Assembly: GCA_018828125.1 (NCBI GenBank) | Contig: JAHJWB010000015.1 | Location: forward strand, 124,001-188,000 | Length of the DNA: 64,000 nucleotides | Direction: 5' to 3' | Source of the DNA: Gammaproteobacteria bacterium | GTDB lineage: Bacteria; Pseudomonadota; Gammaproteobacteria; Burkholderiales; Burkholderiaceae_C | Part shown: in pieces, positions 1-8,000 of the stretch | How the letters are laid out: each line of letters begins with the position of its first letter | How positions within the stretch are numbered: position 1 is the stretch's first letter | Made by a program: the position numbers and the translations under genes | The notes under the pieces: model-generated | What the model saw: only the letters and a program-made list of their open reading frames with translations | What the model was told of the DNA's origin: nothing | The model's database searches: none

Positions 1-191
1 TTGCGGGTGACGGGCAATTTCGCCAGCGCTGCGCGGGTTGTGACCGCAGCGGCATCCACCCCCGCCAGGATTCCCGCAAAGGCGGGCGACGCCGCCTGGG
101 CGTGGGCCACCTGAGTGGGCAAAGCGGCAAGCAGCGCGGCCTCGCGCACTGCCGGGTCGCGGGCTTCCAGGGCGTCGTAAAACATGCTCAT
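1..191 (-). CDS. phenylacetate-CoA ligase-like protein, N-terminal fragment
   Basis: The gene runs off the left edge; only about 63 N-terminal residues are present, reading from the ATG at 191. The peptide begins MSMFYDALEARDPAVREAAL and ends with ALAKLPVTRK. From memory this resembles the opening of PaaK-like adenylating ligases, which activate an aromatic or other organic acid to its CoA thioester. It is the last visible gene of the minus-strand transport operon, downstream of livF, which fits a ligase that activates the imported substrate. The ATP-binding and catalytic motifs lie outside the window, so the call rests on the N-terminus and position only. Confidence 0.65.
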   Translation of the reverse strand, partial: MSMFYDALEARDPAVREAALLAALPTQVAHAQAASPAFAGILAGVDAAAVTTRAALAKLPVTR

Positions 192-220
192 GCCATGGGT
201 TCCTATGCGTGTTTCTAGTT

Positions 221-267
221 AAATTTGCCTCTAGCGCTTATCCATAAAGCGAAAGTAGCTATGAAAT
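221..267 (+). repeat. dispersed palindromic repeat, copy 1
   Basis: Copy of a short repeat found nine times in the window. The core is a stem of AGCGCTT and AAGCG arms around a short loop, with an outer TAGC/GCTA pairing. It lies between livF and the ligase gene. Confidence 0.8.
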
Positions 268-340
268 CAGGAGTGTCGAATCTGTTCTGTTGTTTGGTGG
301 CGCGACCGCCGAAACCGTCATGGCCAGATCCCAGCGCACC

Positions 341-411
341 CGTGGAACTGGCTCCGCCAGGCCACCGGGTGCGTCCCCCTGAGGGGGAAGGCGCGACAGC
401 GCCACAGGGGG
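341..411. repeat. G-rich stop-codon-abutting repeat, copy A
   Basis: Begins CGTGGAACTGGCTCCGCCAG and continues through a run of Cs, GAGGGGGAAG, a GGCGC/GCGCC hairpin and AGGGGG. It ends five bases before the livF stop codon. Copies B (1333) and C (10671) are arranged the same way, so it may act as a 3' stem-loop for the minus-strand transcript, although there is no U-run. Confidence 0.7.
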
Positions 412-415
412 CACA

Positions 416-1228
416 TCAGGCCAGCCAACGCTTGCGCCGCTTGTAGCTCTTCACGTCCTTGAAGCTCTTGCGCTCGCCGCTGCCCACACCTAGATAGAAC
501 TCCTTGACGTCTTCGTTGTTCGCCAGGTCGCTCGCAACGCCATCCATCACCACCCGGCCGCTTTCCATGATGTAGCCGTAGTCGGAATATTTGAGCGCCA
601 TGTTGGTGTTTTGCTCCGCCAGCAAGAAGGTCACCTTCTCTTTGGTGTTCAGGTCTTTGACGATGTTGAACACCTCTTCCACTATCTGCGGCGCCAGGCC
701 CATCGAGGGTTCGTCGAGCAGCACCATGCTGGGGTTGGCCATCAGCGCGCGGCCAATGGCGCACATCTGCTGCTCGCCGCCCGACGTGTAGGCAGCCTGC
801 GACGTGCGCCGGGTCTTGAGGCGCGGAAAGTAGTTGTAGACCTTCTCCAGGTTGGCCGCGATCTCGGCCTTGCTGGTGCGGGTGTAACTGCCCGTCATCA
901 GGTTCTCTTCAATCGTCAGGTGGGCAAAGCAGTGCCGCCCCTCCATCACCTGCACCACGCCGCGTTGCACCAGGTCGGCGGGCGAAAGGTTTTCGATGCG
1001 CTCGCCACGAAGCTCGATGGAGCCTTTGGTGACTGCACCGCGCTCGCTTTGCAGCAGATTGGAGACCGCGCGCAAGGTCGTGGTCTTGCCTGCTCCGTTG
1101 CCCCCCAAGATTGCCACGATAGAGCCCTGGCGCACCTGCAGCGAAACGCCCTTGAGCACCAGGATCACGTGGTTGTAAATGACTTCGATGCCGTTGACGT
1201 TGAGAACGATATTGCTGTTCGGGTCCAT
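416..1228 (-). CDS. livF: ABC transporter ATP-binding protein, LivF family
   Basis: Cytoplasmic ATPase subunit of a HAAT-type (branched-chain amino acid/amide/organic acid) importer, 270 residues. Walker A GGNGAGKTT is at about 42-50, the signature is TSGGEQQ at 148-154 and Walker B MVLLDEP is at 168-174. The start is the ATG at 1228, preceded by AGGAAGG; the open frame continues upstream but contains only intergenic sequence. A basic tail of about 25 residues (ending KSYKRRKRWLA) extends beyond the usual LivF length of about 235. A 13-bp inverted repeat lies just upstream of the ribosome binding site. Context with two CoA ligases suggests an organic acid rather than leucine as substrate, which is inference. 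Confidence 0.93.
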   Translation of the reverse strand: MDPNSNIVLNVNGIEVIYNHVILVLKGVSLQVRQGSIVAILGGNGAGKTTTLRAVSNLLQSERGAVTKGSIELRGERIENLSPADLVQRGVVQVMEGRHCFAHLTIEENLMTGSYTRTSKAEIAANLEKVYNYFPRLKTRRTSQAAYTSGGEQQMCAIGRALMANPSMVLLDEPSMGLAPQIVEEVFNIVKDLNTKEKVTFLLAEQNTNMALKYSDYGYIMESGRVVMDGVASDLANNEDVKEFYLGVGSGERKSFKDVKSYKRRKRWLA

Positions 1229-1245
1229 GGTGTTGCCTTCCTGTG

Positions 1246-1282
1246 CCAATCCAAAGAGCTGCTGTGCAACTCTTTGGATTGG
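1246..1282 (-). promoter_or_regulatory. intercistronic hairpin before livF
   Basis: Perfect 13-bp inverted repeat CCAATCCAAAGAG / CTCTTTGGATTGG with an 11-base loop, between the binding-protein stop and the livF start. On the transcript the 3' arm ends just before the AGGAAGG ribosome binding site. There is no U-run, so it could be an mRNA stability or processing element that lowers livF relative to the binding protein, rather than a full terminator. Confidence 0.6.
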
Positions 1283-1332
1283 CGGCTGCAAACGCAGTCG
1301 CCAAAAACTGGCGCGACGATGTCGGCAGTGAC

Positions 1333-1430
1333 ACCGTGGAGCGGGCTTTGCCCGGCCACTGGTGTCGTCCCCCTTCCCGCAGCGCGCAGCGCTAAGAGAG
1401 AAGGGGGAAGCGGCGTAGCCGCTCAGGGGG
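1333..1430. repeat. G-rich stop-codon-abutting repeat, copy B
   Basis: Diverged and longer copy of the repeat at 341. The end, GGGGGAAGCGGCGTAGCCGC followed by TCAGGGGG, matches copy C almost exactly. It ends just before the stop codon of the binding-protein gene at 1437. Confidence 0.65.
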
Positions 1431-1436
1431 ATGTCC

Positions 1437-2765
1437 TCACGACTGGCAATCCGCCGCATCGCGGCGCGTCATCTTCTTGTCGGCCAGGTACTTGTCGGCA
1501 CCGGCCTTCACCATGGGCTTCAAAATCTGCTCGTCTGCCTGGTACCAGTCAGATGGCGAGCCCCACTTGCTGCCGTCCCAGGTGTGCACGCGGGCCCAGG
1601 TGGAACCCATGTGGTCGGCGCAACTGGTGGAGATGGGGCGCATCAGGTCCTTGAAGCCCAGTGCGTCCAGCTTCTTCTGGTCCAGCGCCAGGTTCTCCAT
1701 GCCCCAGCGCACTTGCTCGCCGGTCATGACCTTGCCCTTGCCAAAGCGTTCTTGCGCGCGGCGCACTGCCTCCACACTCAGCATCTGGATGATCACGCCG
1801 CGCGTGTACAGCACCGAGCCCACTTCATCCTTGGGGCCTGTGCCCTGGCCTGCGCCATGCACGTGCTTCATGATGTCCTGGATCACCTTGGACTGCGTGC
1901 CGTAGCCGTTGAGCGTCAGTGCGTGGTAGCCCTTGGCGCCCTCGCCCACGTCCCGCACGTCAGGCTCTGCACCGGCCCACCACACGCCATACATCTTGTC
2001 GCGGGGGTAGCCCGTGGCCTGTGCTTCCTTCACGGCGGTGGAGTTCATCACCCCCCAGCCCCACAGCAGCACATAGTCGGGGCGGCTTTGGCGCACCTGC
2101 AGCCAGGTTGCTTTTTGCTCTACTCCAGGCGCCGTGACAGGCAGCATCTGCAGCTCGAAGCCGTGCATCTTGGAGCGCTCCTGCAGCAGCGGGATGGGCT
2201 CTTTGCCGAAAGGGCTGTCGTGATAGACCAGTGCGATCTTCTTGCCCTTGAGCTTGTCCAGGCCTCCGGCCTGCTTGCCAATGTGCTGAATCAGGATGTC
2301 GGCTCCCGTCCAGTAGCTGCCCATGTAGGGGAAGTTCCACTTGAAGGCCAGACCGTCTTGCGCCACCGACAGGCCATAGCCCAAGGTCATCAGCGGAATC
2401 TTGTCAACCGGTGCCTTCTCCGTCAGCGCAAAGGTAATGCCGGTGGATTGGGGGTCGAACAGCGACACCCCGGGCTTGCCCTTGAGGCGTTCGTAGCATT
2501 CCACGCCCCGGTCGGTGGCGTAGCCCGTTTCGCATTCTTCAAAGGTCAGCTTCACTCCATTGATGCCGCCATCGCGGGCGTTGATCATCTTGATGTAGTC
2601 CTGCTTGCCGTTGGCCCATGGCACGCCATTGGGTGCGTAAGGGCCAGTGCGGTAAGACAGCAGCGGGAAGAACTGCTCCTTGGCCTGCGCAAACGCGCTG
2701 GTGGTGACGGCCGACGCGCCTGCGGCGACCACGGCAACAGCGATCACGAGTTTCGAAAGCTTCAT
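1437..2765 (-). CDS. ABC transporter periplasmic substrate-binding protein (HAAT/LivK type)
   Basis: Periplasmic binding protein of 442 residues that should deliver ligand to the LivHM permease. A Sec signal peptide, hydrophobic core VIAVAVVAAGA and cleavage after SAFA at about 26, leads into a type I periplasmic binding fold. The start is the ATG at 2765 with AAGGAG eight bases upstream; an upstream in-frame ATG is unsupported. It is longer than classical LivK (about 370), as is common in homologues from organic-acid transport operons. The order livM, binding protein, livF with short gaps supports one transcript. The ligand cannot be read from sequence. Confidence 0.9.
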   Translation of the reverse strand: MKLSKLVIAVAVVAAGASAVTTSAFAQAKEQFFPLLSYRTGPYAPNGVPWANGKQDYIKMINARDGGINGVKLTFEECETGYATDRGVECYERLKGKPGVSLFDPQSTGITFALTEKAPVDKIPLMTLGYGLSVAQDGLAFKWNFPYMGSYWTGADILIQHIGKQAGGLDKLKGKKIALVYHDSPFGKEPIPLLQERSKMHGFELQMLPVTAPGVEQKATWLQVRQSRPDYVLLWGWGVMNSTAVKEAQATGYPRDKMYGVWWAGAEPDVRDVGEGAKGYHALTLNGYGTQSKVIQDIMKHVHGAGQGTGPKDEVGSVLYTRGVIIQMLSVEAVRRAQERFGKGKVMTGEQVRWGMENLALDQKKLDALGFKDLMRPISTSCADHMGSTWARVHTWDGSKWGSPSDWYQADEQILKPMVKAGADKYLADKKMTRRDAADCQS

Positions 2766-2820
2766 GGATGTCTCCTTTGAATGAATGTGTTGAAGCACGG
2801 GGGGAACTTGAATCTATGCA

Positions 2821-3897
2821 TCAGTGCGGGAAGGGCCACAAGCGCAGCTTCTGCTTGGCCGTGGACCACAGTTTTGCCAGCCCGTGGGGCTCCACGATCA
2901 GGAACCACACGATCAATGCGCCAAAGATCATCAGCTCGGCATGAGAGACGCCAGCGGTGGACACCTCGATGCCGAACAGGCCCATGAATGCAGGCAGAAA
3001 CTGGTTGAGCACGATCGGCAGCACCACGATGAAAGCTGCACCAAAGAAACCGCCAGCGATGGACCCCAGGCCGCCGATGATCACCATGAACAGCAGGCGG
3101 AACGAAATCTCCACCGAGAAGGCCGCAGGCTCCCAGGCTCCCAGGTGGACAAACGCCCACAAGGCACCGGCCATGCCGATGATGAACGAGCTGACGGCAA
3201 ACGCACTGAGCTTGGCGTACATGGGACGAATACCGATCACGGCAGCGGCTACGTCCATGTCGCGTATGGCCATCCACTCGCGCCCGATGGCACCGCGCAC
3301 AAGGTTCTTGGCCAAGAGCGCCACCACCGCCAGCAAGGCCAGGCAGAAGATGTACTTGCTGGTGGCGCTTTCGATGGGTATGCCAAAGACCTGCAGGTTG
3401 TTCACCGACACCGAGCCCGAGTCCGAGTTGTTGGTGAACCACTTGATGCGAAGAAACATCCAGTCGCTGAAGAACTGGGCGGCCAGCGTGGCCACCGCCA
3501 GATACAAGCCCTTGACCCGCAGGCTGGGCAAGCCGAACAGGATGCCAAAAAACGTCGCGCACAGGCCGCCAAGGATGAGGGCCGGGATCAGCGGCATGCC
3601 CGGAAAACGCACAAAGAAGTTGTAGGCACCGTAGGCCCCCACTGCCATGAATGCGCCCGAGCCCAGCGAGATCTGCCCGCAGTAGCCCACCAGCACATTC
3701 ACGCCAAGGGCTGCGAGCGCCATGATCACAAAGGGGATCAGGATGGCGCGAAAGAGATAGTCGCTGGCCAGCATGGGAACGGCCACGAAAGCCACCGCGA
3801 GCAGCAGTGCAATGGCGATGCGATCCTGCGCGATGGGAAAGATCTGCTGGTCGGCGCGGTAGCTGGTCTTGAACTGACCATTTTCACGGTAGAGCAT
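2821..3897 (-). CDS. livM: ABC transporter permease, LivM family
   Basis: Inner-membrane permease subunit, 358 residues with eight or more hydrophobic segments. Family features include the segment NVLVGYCGQISLGSGAFMAV near residue 70 and a coupling-loop region followed by FSVEISFRLLFMVIIGGLGS. AGGAG lies ahead of the ATG at 3897. It pairs with LivH immediately upstream on the minus strand, and LivG and LivF supply ATP hydrolysis. The predicted soluble N-terminus (about 28 residues) is slightly longer than usual. Confidence 0.93.
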   Translation of the reverse strand: MLYRENGQFKTSYRADQQIFPIAQDRIAIALLLAVAFVAVPMLASDYLFRAILIPFVIMALAALGVNVLVGYCGQISLGSGAFMAVGAYGAYNFFVRFPGMPLIPALILGGLCATFFGILFGLPSLRVKGLYLAVATLAAQFFSDWMFLRIKWFTNNSDSGSVSVNNLQVFGIPIESATSKYIFCLALLAVVALLAKNLVRGAIGREWMAIRDMDVAAAVIGIRPMYAKLSAFAVSSFIIGMAGALWAFVHLGAWEPAAFSVEISFRLLFMVIIGGLGSIAGGFFGAAFIVVLPIVLNQFLPAFMGLFGIEVSTAGVSHAELMIFGALIVWFLIVEPHGLAKLWSTAKQKLRLWPFPH

Positions 3898-4047
3898 GTT
3901 GTGTCTCCTGTGTTCTTGTTATCGATAAGACGCGGTCTGAAATCTTGTGCACGGGGGTGCACCTGCGGTGCCGCGCGGCGCCGTCGGCTCCGCTAACAAC
4001 GCGGGTTGCGCGTTGTGCCTGGCTCGACAAATCATTGCGCTCGTACT

Positions 4048-4977
4048 TCATACGCGATCAATGATTTTTTCTCCGAACAGGCCTTGGGGCCTGAACAGGA
4101 GGAACACCAGGGCCAACACATACGCAAACCAGATTTCGATACCGCCACCCACATAGGGTCCCAGGTACACCTCCGACAGCTTCTCCCCCACGCCGATGAT
4201 CAGCCCGCCAATGATGGCGCCTGGCACCGACGTGAGGCCCCCCAGGATGACCACGGGCAGAGCCCGAAGGGCCACGGTGGTCAGCGAGAACTGCACGCCG
4301 AGCTTGCTGCCCCAGATCATCCCGGCCACCAGGGCCACGACGCCAGCCACGCACCACACGATCACCCAGATTCGGTTGAGCGGTATGCCGATGGACTGGG
4401 CGGCCTGGTGGTCATCGGCGACGGCACGCAAGGCGCGGCCTGTGGAGGTCTTCTGAAAGAACACGCTGAGCAAGGCCACCAGGGTGGCCGCGATGGCCGC
4501 TGCGATCACATCTTCCTTGTTGATCAGAATGCCGCCCTGGAACACGGTGTCGAATGCAAAGATCGGCTCCTTGGGCATGCCAATGTCGATCTTGTAGATG
4601 TTGCTGCCAAACAGTGTCTGGCCCAGGCCTTCCAGGAAATAGGTGATCCCCAGGGTCGCCATCAGCAGCGTGGCGCCTTCCTGGTTGACAAGGTGGCGCA
4701 GAACCAGCCGTTCGATCAGCCAGGCGACGACGAACATGATCGCGCCCGCAATGACAAATGCCGCCAGATTGGCAACGATGGGATTGTCGATGCCGGTCCA
4801 CTTGGGGATCCACTCGGCGAAGCGCGCCATGGCCAGTGCGGCAAACAGCACCATGGCGCCCTGCGCGAAATTGAAGACGCCCGATGCCTTGTAGATCAGC
4901 ACGAAACCCAGCGCCACCAGCGAATACAGCATGCCCGCCATGAGGCCGCCGATGAGTGTTTCTAGAAAGAATGCCAT
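4048..4977 (-). CDS. livH: ABC transporter permease, LivH family
   Basis: Second membrane subunit of the HAAT importer, 309 residues, multi-spanning. It opens MAFFLETLIGGLMAGMLYSL and ends with the family pattern LALVFLLFRPQGLFGE. The chosen ATG at 4977 has AGGAGA at the proper distance; the frame extends 13 codons further without support. It is separated from livG by 13 bases and from livM by 150 bases, a gap with no gene and a small dyad (AATCATTG/CAATGATT) overlapping its 3' end. Confidence 0.93.
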   Translation of the reverse strand: MAFFLETLIGGLMAGMLYSLVALGFVLIYKASGVFNFAQGAMVLFAALAMARFAEWIPKWTGIDNPIVANLAAFVIAGAIMFVVAWLIERLVLRHLVNQEGATLLMATLGITYFLEGLGQTLFGSNIYKIDIGMPKEPIFAFDTVFQGGILINKEDVIAAAIAATLVALLSVFFQKTSTGRALRAVADDHQAAQSIGIPLNRIWVIVWCVAGVVALVAGMIWGSKLGVQFSLTTVALRALPVVILGGLTSVPGAIIGGLIIGVGEKLSEVYLGPYVGGGIEIWFAYVLALVFLLFRPQGLFGEKIIDRV

Positions 4978-4990
4978 GTGTTTCTCCTGA

Positions 4991-5818
4991 TCAGTGCGAT
5001 GTGCCCAGATAGGCACTGATCACGTCTTCGTTGTTGCGCACTTCATCGGGCGTACCGTCGCCAATCTTCTTGCCGTAGTCCAGCACCACCACGCGGTCAG
5101 AGATGTCCATCACCACGCCCATGTCGTGCTCGATCAGCACGATGGTGGTGCCGAACTCATCGTTCACGTCCAGGATGAAGCGGCACATGTCCTGCTTTTC
5201 TTCCACGTTCATGCCGGCCATGGGCTCGTCGAGCAGCAGCACCTGCGGCTCCATGGCCAGGGCGCGGCCCAGGTCCACGCGCTTTTGCAGGCCGTAGGGC
5301 AGCTGGCCCACGGGGGTTTTGCGAAACGCCTGGATTTCGAGGAAGTCGATGATGTGTTCGACCTTCTCGCGATGGGCAATCTCTTCGCGCTCAGCGGGGC
5401 CGATGCGCAGCGCCTGCATCAGCAGGTTGCTTTTGATCTTGAGGTTGCGGCCCGTCATGATGTTGTCGATCACGCTCATGCCCTTGAAGAGCGCGAGGTT
5501 CTGGAACGTGCGGGCCACGCCCATCTCGGCCACCTGGCGCGAGTTCATGTGCGAGAACGTCTTGCCCCGGAAAGTGATGGAGCCGTCCTGCGGGGTGTAG
5601 ACGCCGTTGATGCAGTTGAGCATCGAGCTTTTGCCCGCGCCGTTGGGGCCGATGATGGCGCGGATCTCGTGCTCTTTCACGTTGAACGAGATGTCCGTCA
5701 GCGCCTTCACGCCGCCAAACCGCAGGCTGATGTTCTTCACGTCAAGGATGACGTCGCCGATCTTCTTTTTGGTCATGGTGGGGTGTTGCTGCTCGGGCGG
5801 ATAGAGAGCGGGTTTCAT
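4991..5818 (-). CDS. livG: ABC transporter ATP-binding protein, LivG family
   Basis: ATPase subunit, 275 residues. Walker A GPNGAGKSS is at 57-65, the Q-loop is in ARTFQNLALF near 107, the signature is the LivG-type LPYGLQKR at 174-181 and Walker B VLLLDEP is at 194-200. The ATG at 5818 overlaps the stop codon of the acyl-CoA synthetase (ATGA), suggesting translational coupling. A second possible start lies at 5776 (MTKKKIGDV), nearer the usual LivG N-terminus; I cannot choose firmly. Confidence 0.92.
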   Translation of the reverse strand: MKPALYPPEQQHPTMTKKKIGDVILDVKNISLRFGGVKALTDISFNVKEHEIRAIIGPNGAGKSSMLNCINGVYTPQDGSITFRGKTFSHMNSRQVAEMGVARTFQNLALFKGMSVIDNIMTGRNLKIKSNLLMQALRIGPAEREEIAHREKVEHIIDFLEIQAFRKTPVGQLPYGLQKRVDLGRALAMEPQVLLLDEPMAGMNVEEKQDMCRFILDVNDEFGTTIVLIEHDMGVVMDISDRVVVLDYGKKIGDGTPDEVRNNEDVISAYLGTSH

Positions 5819-7761
5819 GCTGCGGCCTTGACGGGCGCGAAGGTCTTGGTGTCCGACAGCTTGAGCGTCGCGCTTACGCTGCCGGTGCGGCCGTCTTCAA
5901 ACTTCACCTGGGTCTCGATGAACTGCTCGGTGCGACCGCCGTACAGCGCCTCCACCAGCACACCGTATTTGTCGGCGATGAAGCCGCGGCGAACCTTGTT
6001 GGTGCGGGTCAGCTCGCCGTCGTCGGCATCCAGCTCCTTGTGCAGCACCAGGAAACGGCTGACCTGGCTACCGGCCAGCATGGTGTCAGTCGCCAGGTCG
6101 GCGTTGACCTTCTCGATGCACTCGCGGATCAGCTCATACACCTCGGGCTTTTGCGCCAGGTCGGTGTAGCCCGCGTAAGGCAGGTTGCGGCGCTCGGCCC
6201 AGTTGCCCACGGCGTCAAAGTCGATGTTGACCATCACACACACCTTCTCGCGGCCGTCGCCCAGCGCGACCACTTCCTTGATGTGCGGGAAGAACTTCAG
6301 TTTGTTCTCCACATACTTGGGCGCGAACATGGCGCCGTCGTTGGCGCCTCCCTTGATGCGGCCGACGTCTTTGACGCGGTCAATGATCTTGAGGTGACCA
6401 TGCGCGTCCAGAAAGCCTGCGTCGCTGGTGTGGTACCAACCGTCGGCCGTCAGCACTTCTGCCGTGGCCGCGGGGTTCTTGTAGTACTCCTTGAGCAATC
6501 CGGCCGACTTGACGAGGATTTCGCCGTTGTCGGCCACCTTGATCTCAACGCCCCGAATGGGCACGCCCACAGTGTCGGCGCGGGCCTGGTTGTCGGGCTG
6601 CAGGCAGACGAACACGGCAGTCTCGGTAGAGCCGTAGAGTTGCTTGAGGTTGATGCCGATGGAGCGGTAGAACGTGAACAGATCGGGGCCAATGGCCTCG
6701 CCCGCTGTGTAAGCCACGCGCACCCGGCTGAACCCCAGGTTGTTGCGCAACGGACCGTACACCAACAGGTTGCCCAGGGCGTATTTGATCTTGTCGATGG
6801 CACTCACGGCCTCGCCGTCCATCAGCGCCGGGCCCACGCGCTTGGCTACGCTCATGCAGGCTTGGAACATCTTGCGCTTGATAGTGCCCGCGTCTTCCAT
6901 GCGGATCATCACGCTGGTGAGCAGGCCTTCAAAAATGCGCGGTGGCGCAAAGTAATACGTGGGCCCAACTTCCTTCAGGTCGATGGTCACGGTGCTGGCC
7001 GACTCGGGGCAGTTCACCACATAGCCGCAGGCCAGCCACTGTGCGTAGCTGAAGATGTTCTGGCCGATCCAGGCCGGGGGCAGGTAGGCCAGCACTTCTT
7101 CGCTGCTGGTGAGCTTGTCGAACTCGGCGCCTGCCGAAGCGCGGTCCAGCAGGGTGCTGTGGGTATGGACCACACCCTTGGGGTTGCCCGTGGTGCCGGA
7201 GGTGAAGAACATCGCGGCCACGTCCCCAGGCTGAGCCTTGGCCACTTCGGTGGCGAACCATTGCGGGTGTTTGGCGACATGGGCCTTGCCCGCTTCAATC
7301 AGCGCTTCCAGCGACGCGAGGCCTTCTTCTTCATAGTTGCGCAGGCCGCGCGGGTCGTCAAAGTAAATGTTGGAGATCTGTGGGCACTGCTCGCGGATCT
7401 CCAGAATCTTGTCCACCTGCTCCTGGTCTTCCACCATGCAAAAGCGCACTTCGGCGTTGTTCAGCGGAAAGATGCATTCGGCACCCACGGCATCCTGGTA
7501 CAGCGGCACGGGGATGGCGCCCAGCGACTGCGCGGCCAGCATGGTGGCATACAGGCGCGGGCGGTTGGCGCCGATCACCACCATGTGCTCGTGGCGCTGC
7601 AACCCTGCCAAGTGCAGGCCCGCCGCAATTTGCCCCACCAGACGCGCCAGGTCGGCCCAGCTGTGCGCCTGCCAGATGCCATATTCTTTTTCGCGCAGCG
7701 CCGGGGCCGTGGGCCGTTCGGCGGCATGCTTGAGCAGCAATTGCGGGAACGTGGTCAACAT
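5815..7761 (-). CDS. AMP-dependent (long-chain) acyl-CoA synthetase-like protein
   Basis: Adenylate-forming ligase of 648 residues, predicted to convert a carboxylic acid, ATP and CoA to acyl-CoA, AMP and PPi in the cytoplasm. The P-loop FTSGTTGNPKG is at about 186-196, the region AYTAGEAIGPDLFTFYRSIG with LYGSTET follows, and the hinge region contains YHTSDAGFLDAHGHLKIIDR. AGGAA precedes the ATG at 7761. It is the first gene of the liv operon and overlaps livG by four bases. With the PaaK-like gene at the distal end, the operon encodes import plus two activating ligases. The acid cannot be identified; the length is close to bacterial FadD-type enzymes and to benzoate/phenylpropanoid-type ligases of such operons. 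Confidence 0.9.
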   Translation of the reverse strand: MLTTFPQLLLKHAAERPTAPALREKEYGIWQAHSWADLARLVGQIAAGLHLAGLQRHEHMVVIGANRPRLYATMLAAQSLGAIPVPLYQDAVGAECIFPLNNAEVRFCMVEDQEQVDKILEIREQCPQISNIYFDDPRGLRNYEEEGLASLEALIEAGKAHVAKHPQWFATEVAKAQPGDVAAMFFTSGTTGNPKGVVHTHSTLLDRASAGAEFDKLTSSEEVLAYLPPAWIGQNIFSYAQWLACGYVVNCPESASTVTIDLKEVGPTYYFAPPRIFEGLLTSVMIRMEDAGTIKRKMFQACMSVAKRVGPALMDGEAVSAIDKIKYALGNLLVYGPLRNNLGFSRVRVAYTAGEAIGPDLFTFYRSIGINLKQLYGSTETAVFVCLQPDNQARADTVGVPIRGVEIKVADNGEILVKSAGLLKEYYKNPAATAEVLTADGWYHTSDAGFLDAHGHLKIIDRVKDVGRIKGGANDGAMFAPKYVENKLKFFPHIKEVVALGDGREKVCVMVNIDFDAVGNWAERRNLPYAGYTDLAQKPEVYELIRECIEKVNADLATDTMLAGSQVSRFLVLHKELDADDGELTRTNKVRRGFIADKYGVLVEALYGGRTEQFIETQVKFEDGRTGSVSATLKLSDTKTFAPVKAAA

Positions 7762-7869
7762 TGCAGGTTCCTAAAGTGAGAGGTGTCCGTCCGGTGACTG
7801 CCGGGATCGCGGCCTTATGGCTGCGCGTCATGTATGGGAGTGAATGCTAGGACTGACTTTGACGCCATC

Positions 7870-7888
7870 TTGTCTTGCCGACGACAAT
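7870..7888. promoter_or_regulatory. putative Crp/Fnr-family operator (TTGTC-N8-GACAA)
   Basis: The sequence TTGTCTTGCCGACGACAAT lies 109-127 bases upstream of the acyl-CoA synthetase start. It matches 17 of 19 bases with 12018-12036, next to a Crp/Fnr-family gene. Inverted TTGTC/GACAA half-sites resemble Crp/Fnr operator geometry. Binding is inferred. Confidence 0.55.
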
Positions 7889-8000
7889 TTACGGGAAACT
7901 ACCGGGTGGGTAAAACCCTTCCTGCCCGTCGCCTGCCCCGGCAAGACGGCCGAGGGACCCCGCTGGGGGCCGCGTCATGGGGTGGCGGTATCCTCAGGGC

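Noticed and set aside
6040-7779. 579-codon plus-strand frame opposite the acyl-CoA synthetase
   Set aside because: Antisense shadow of a gene with unambiguous adenylating-enzyme motifs.
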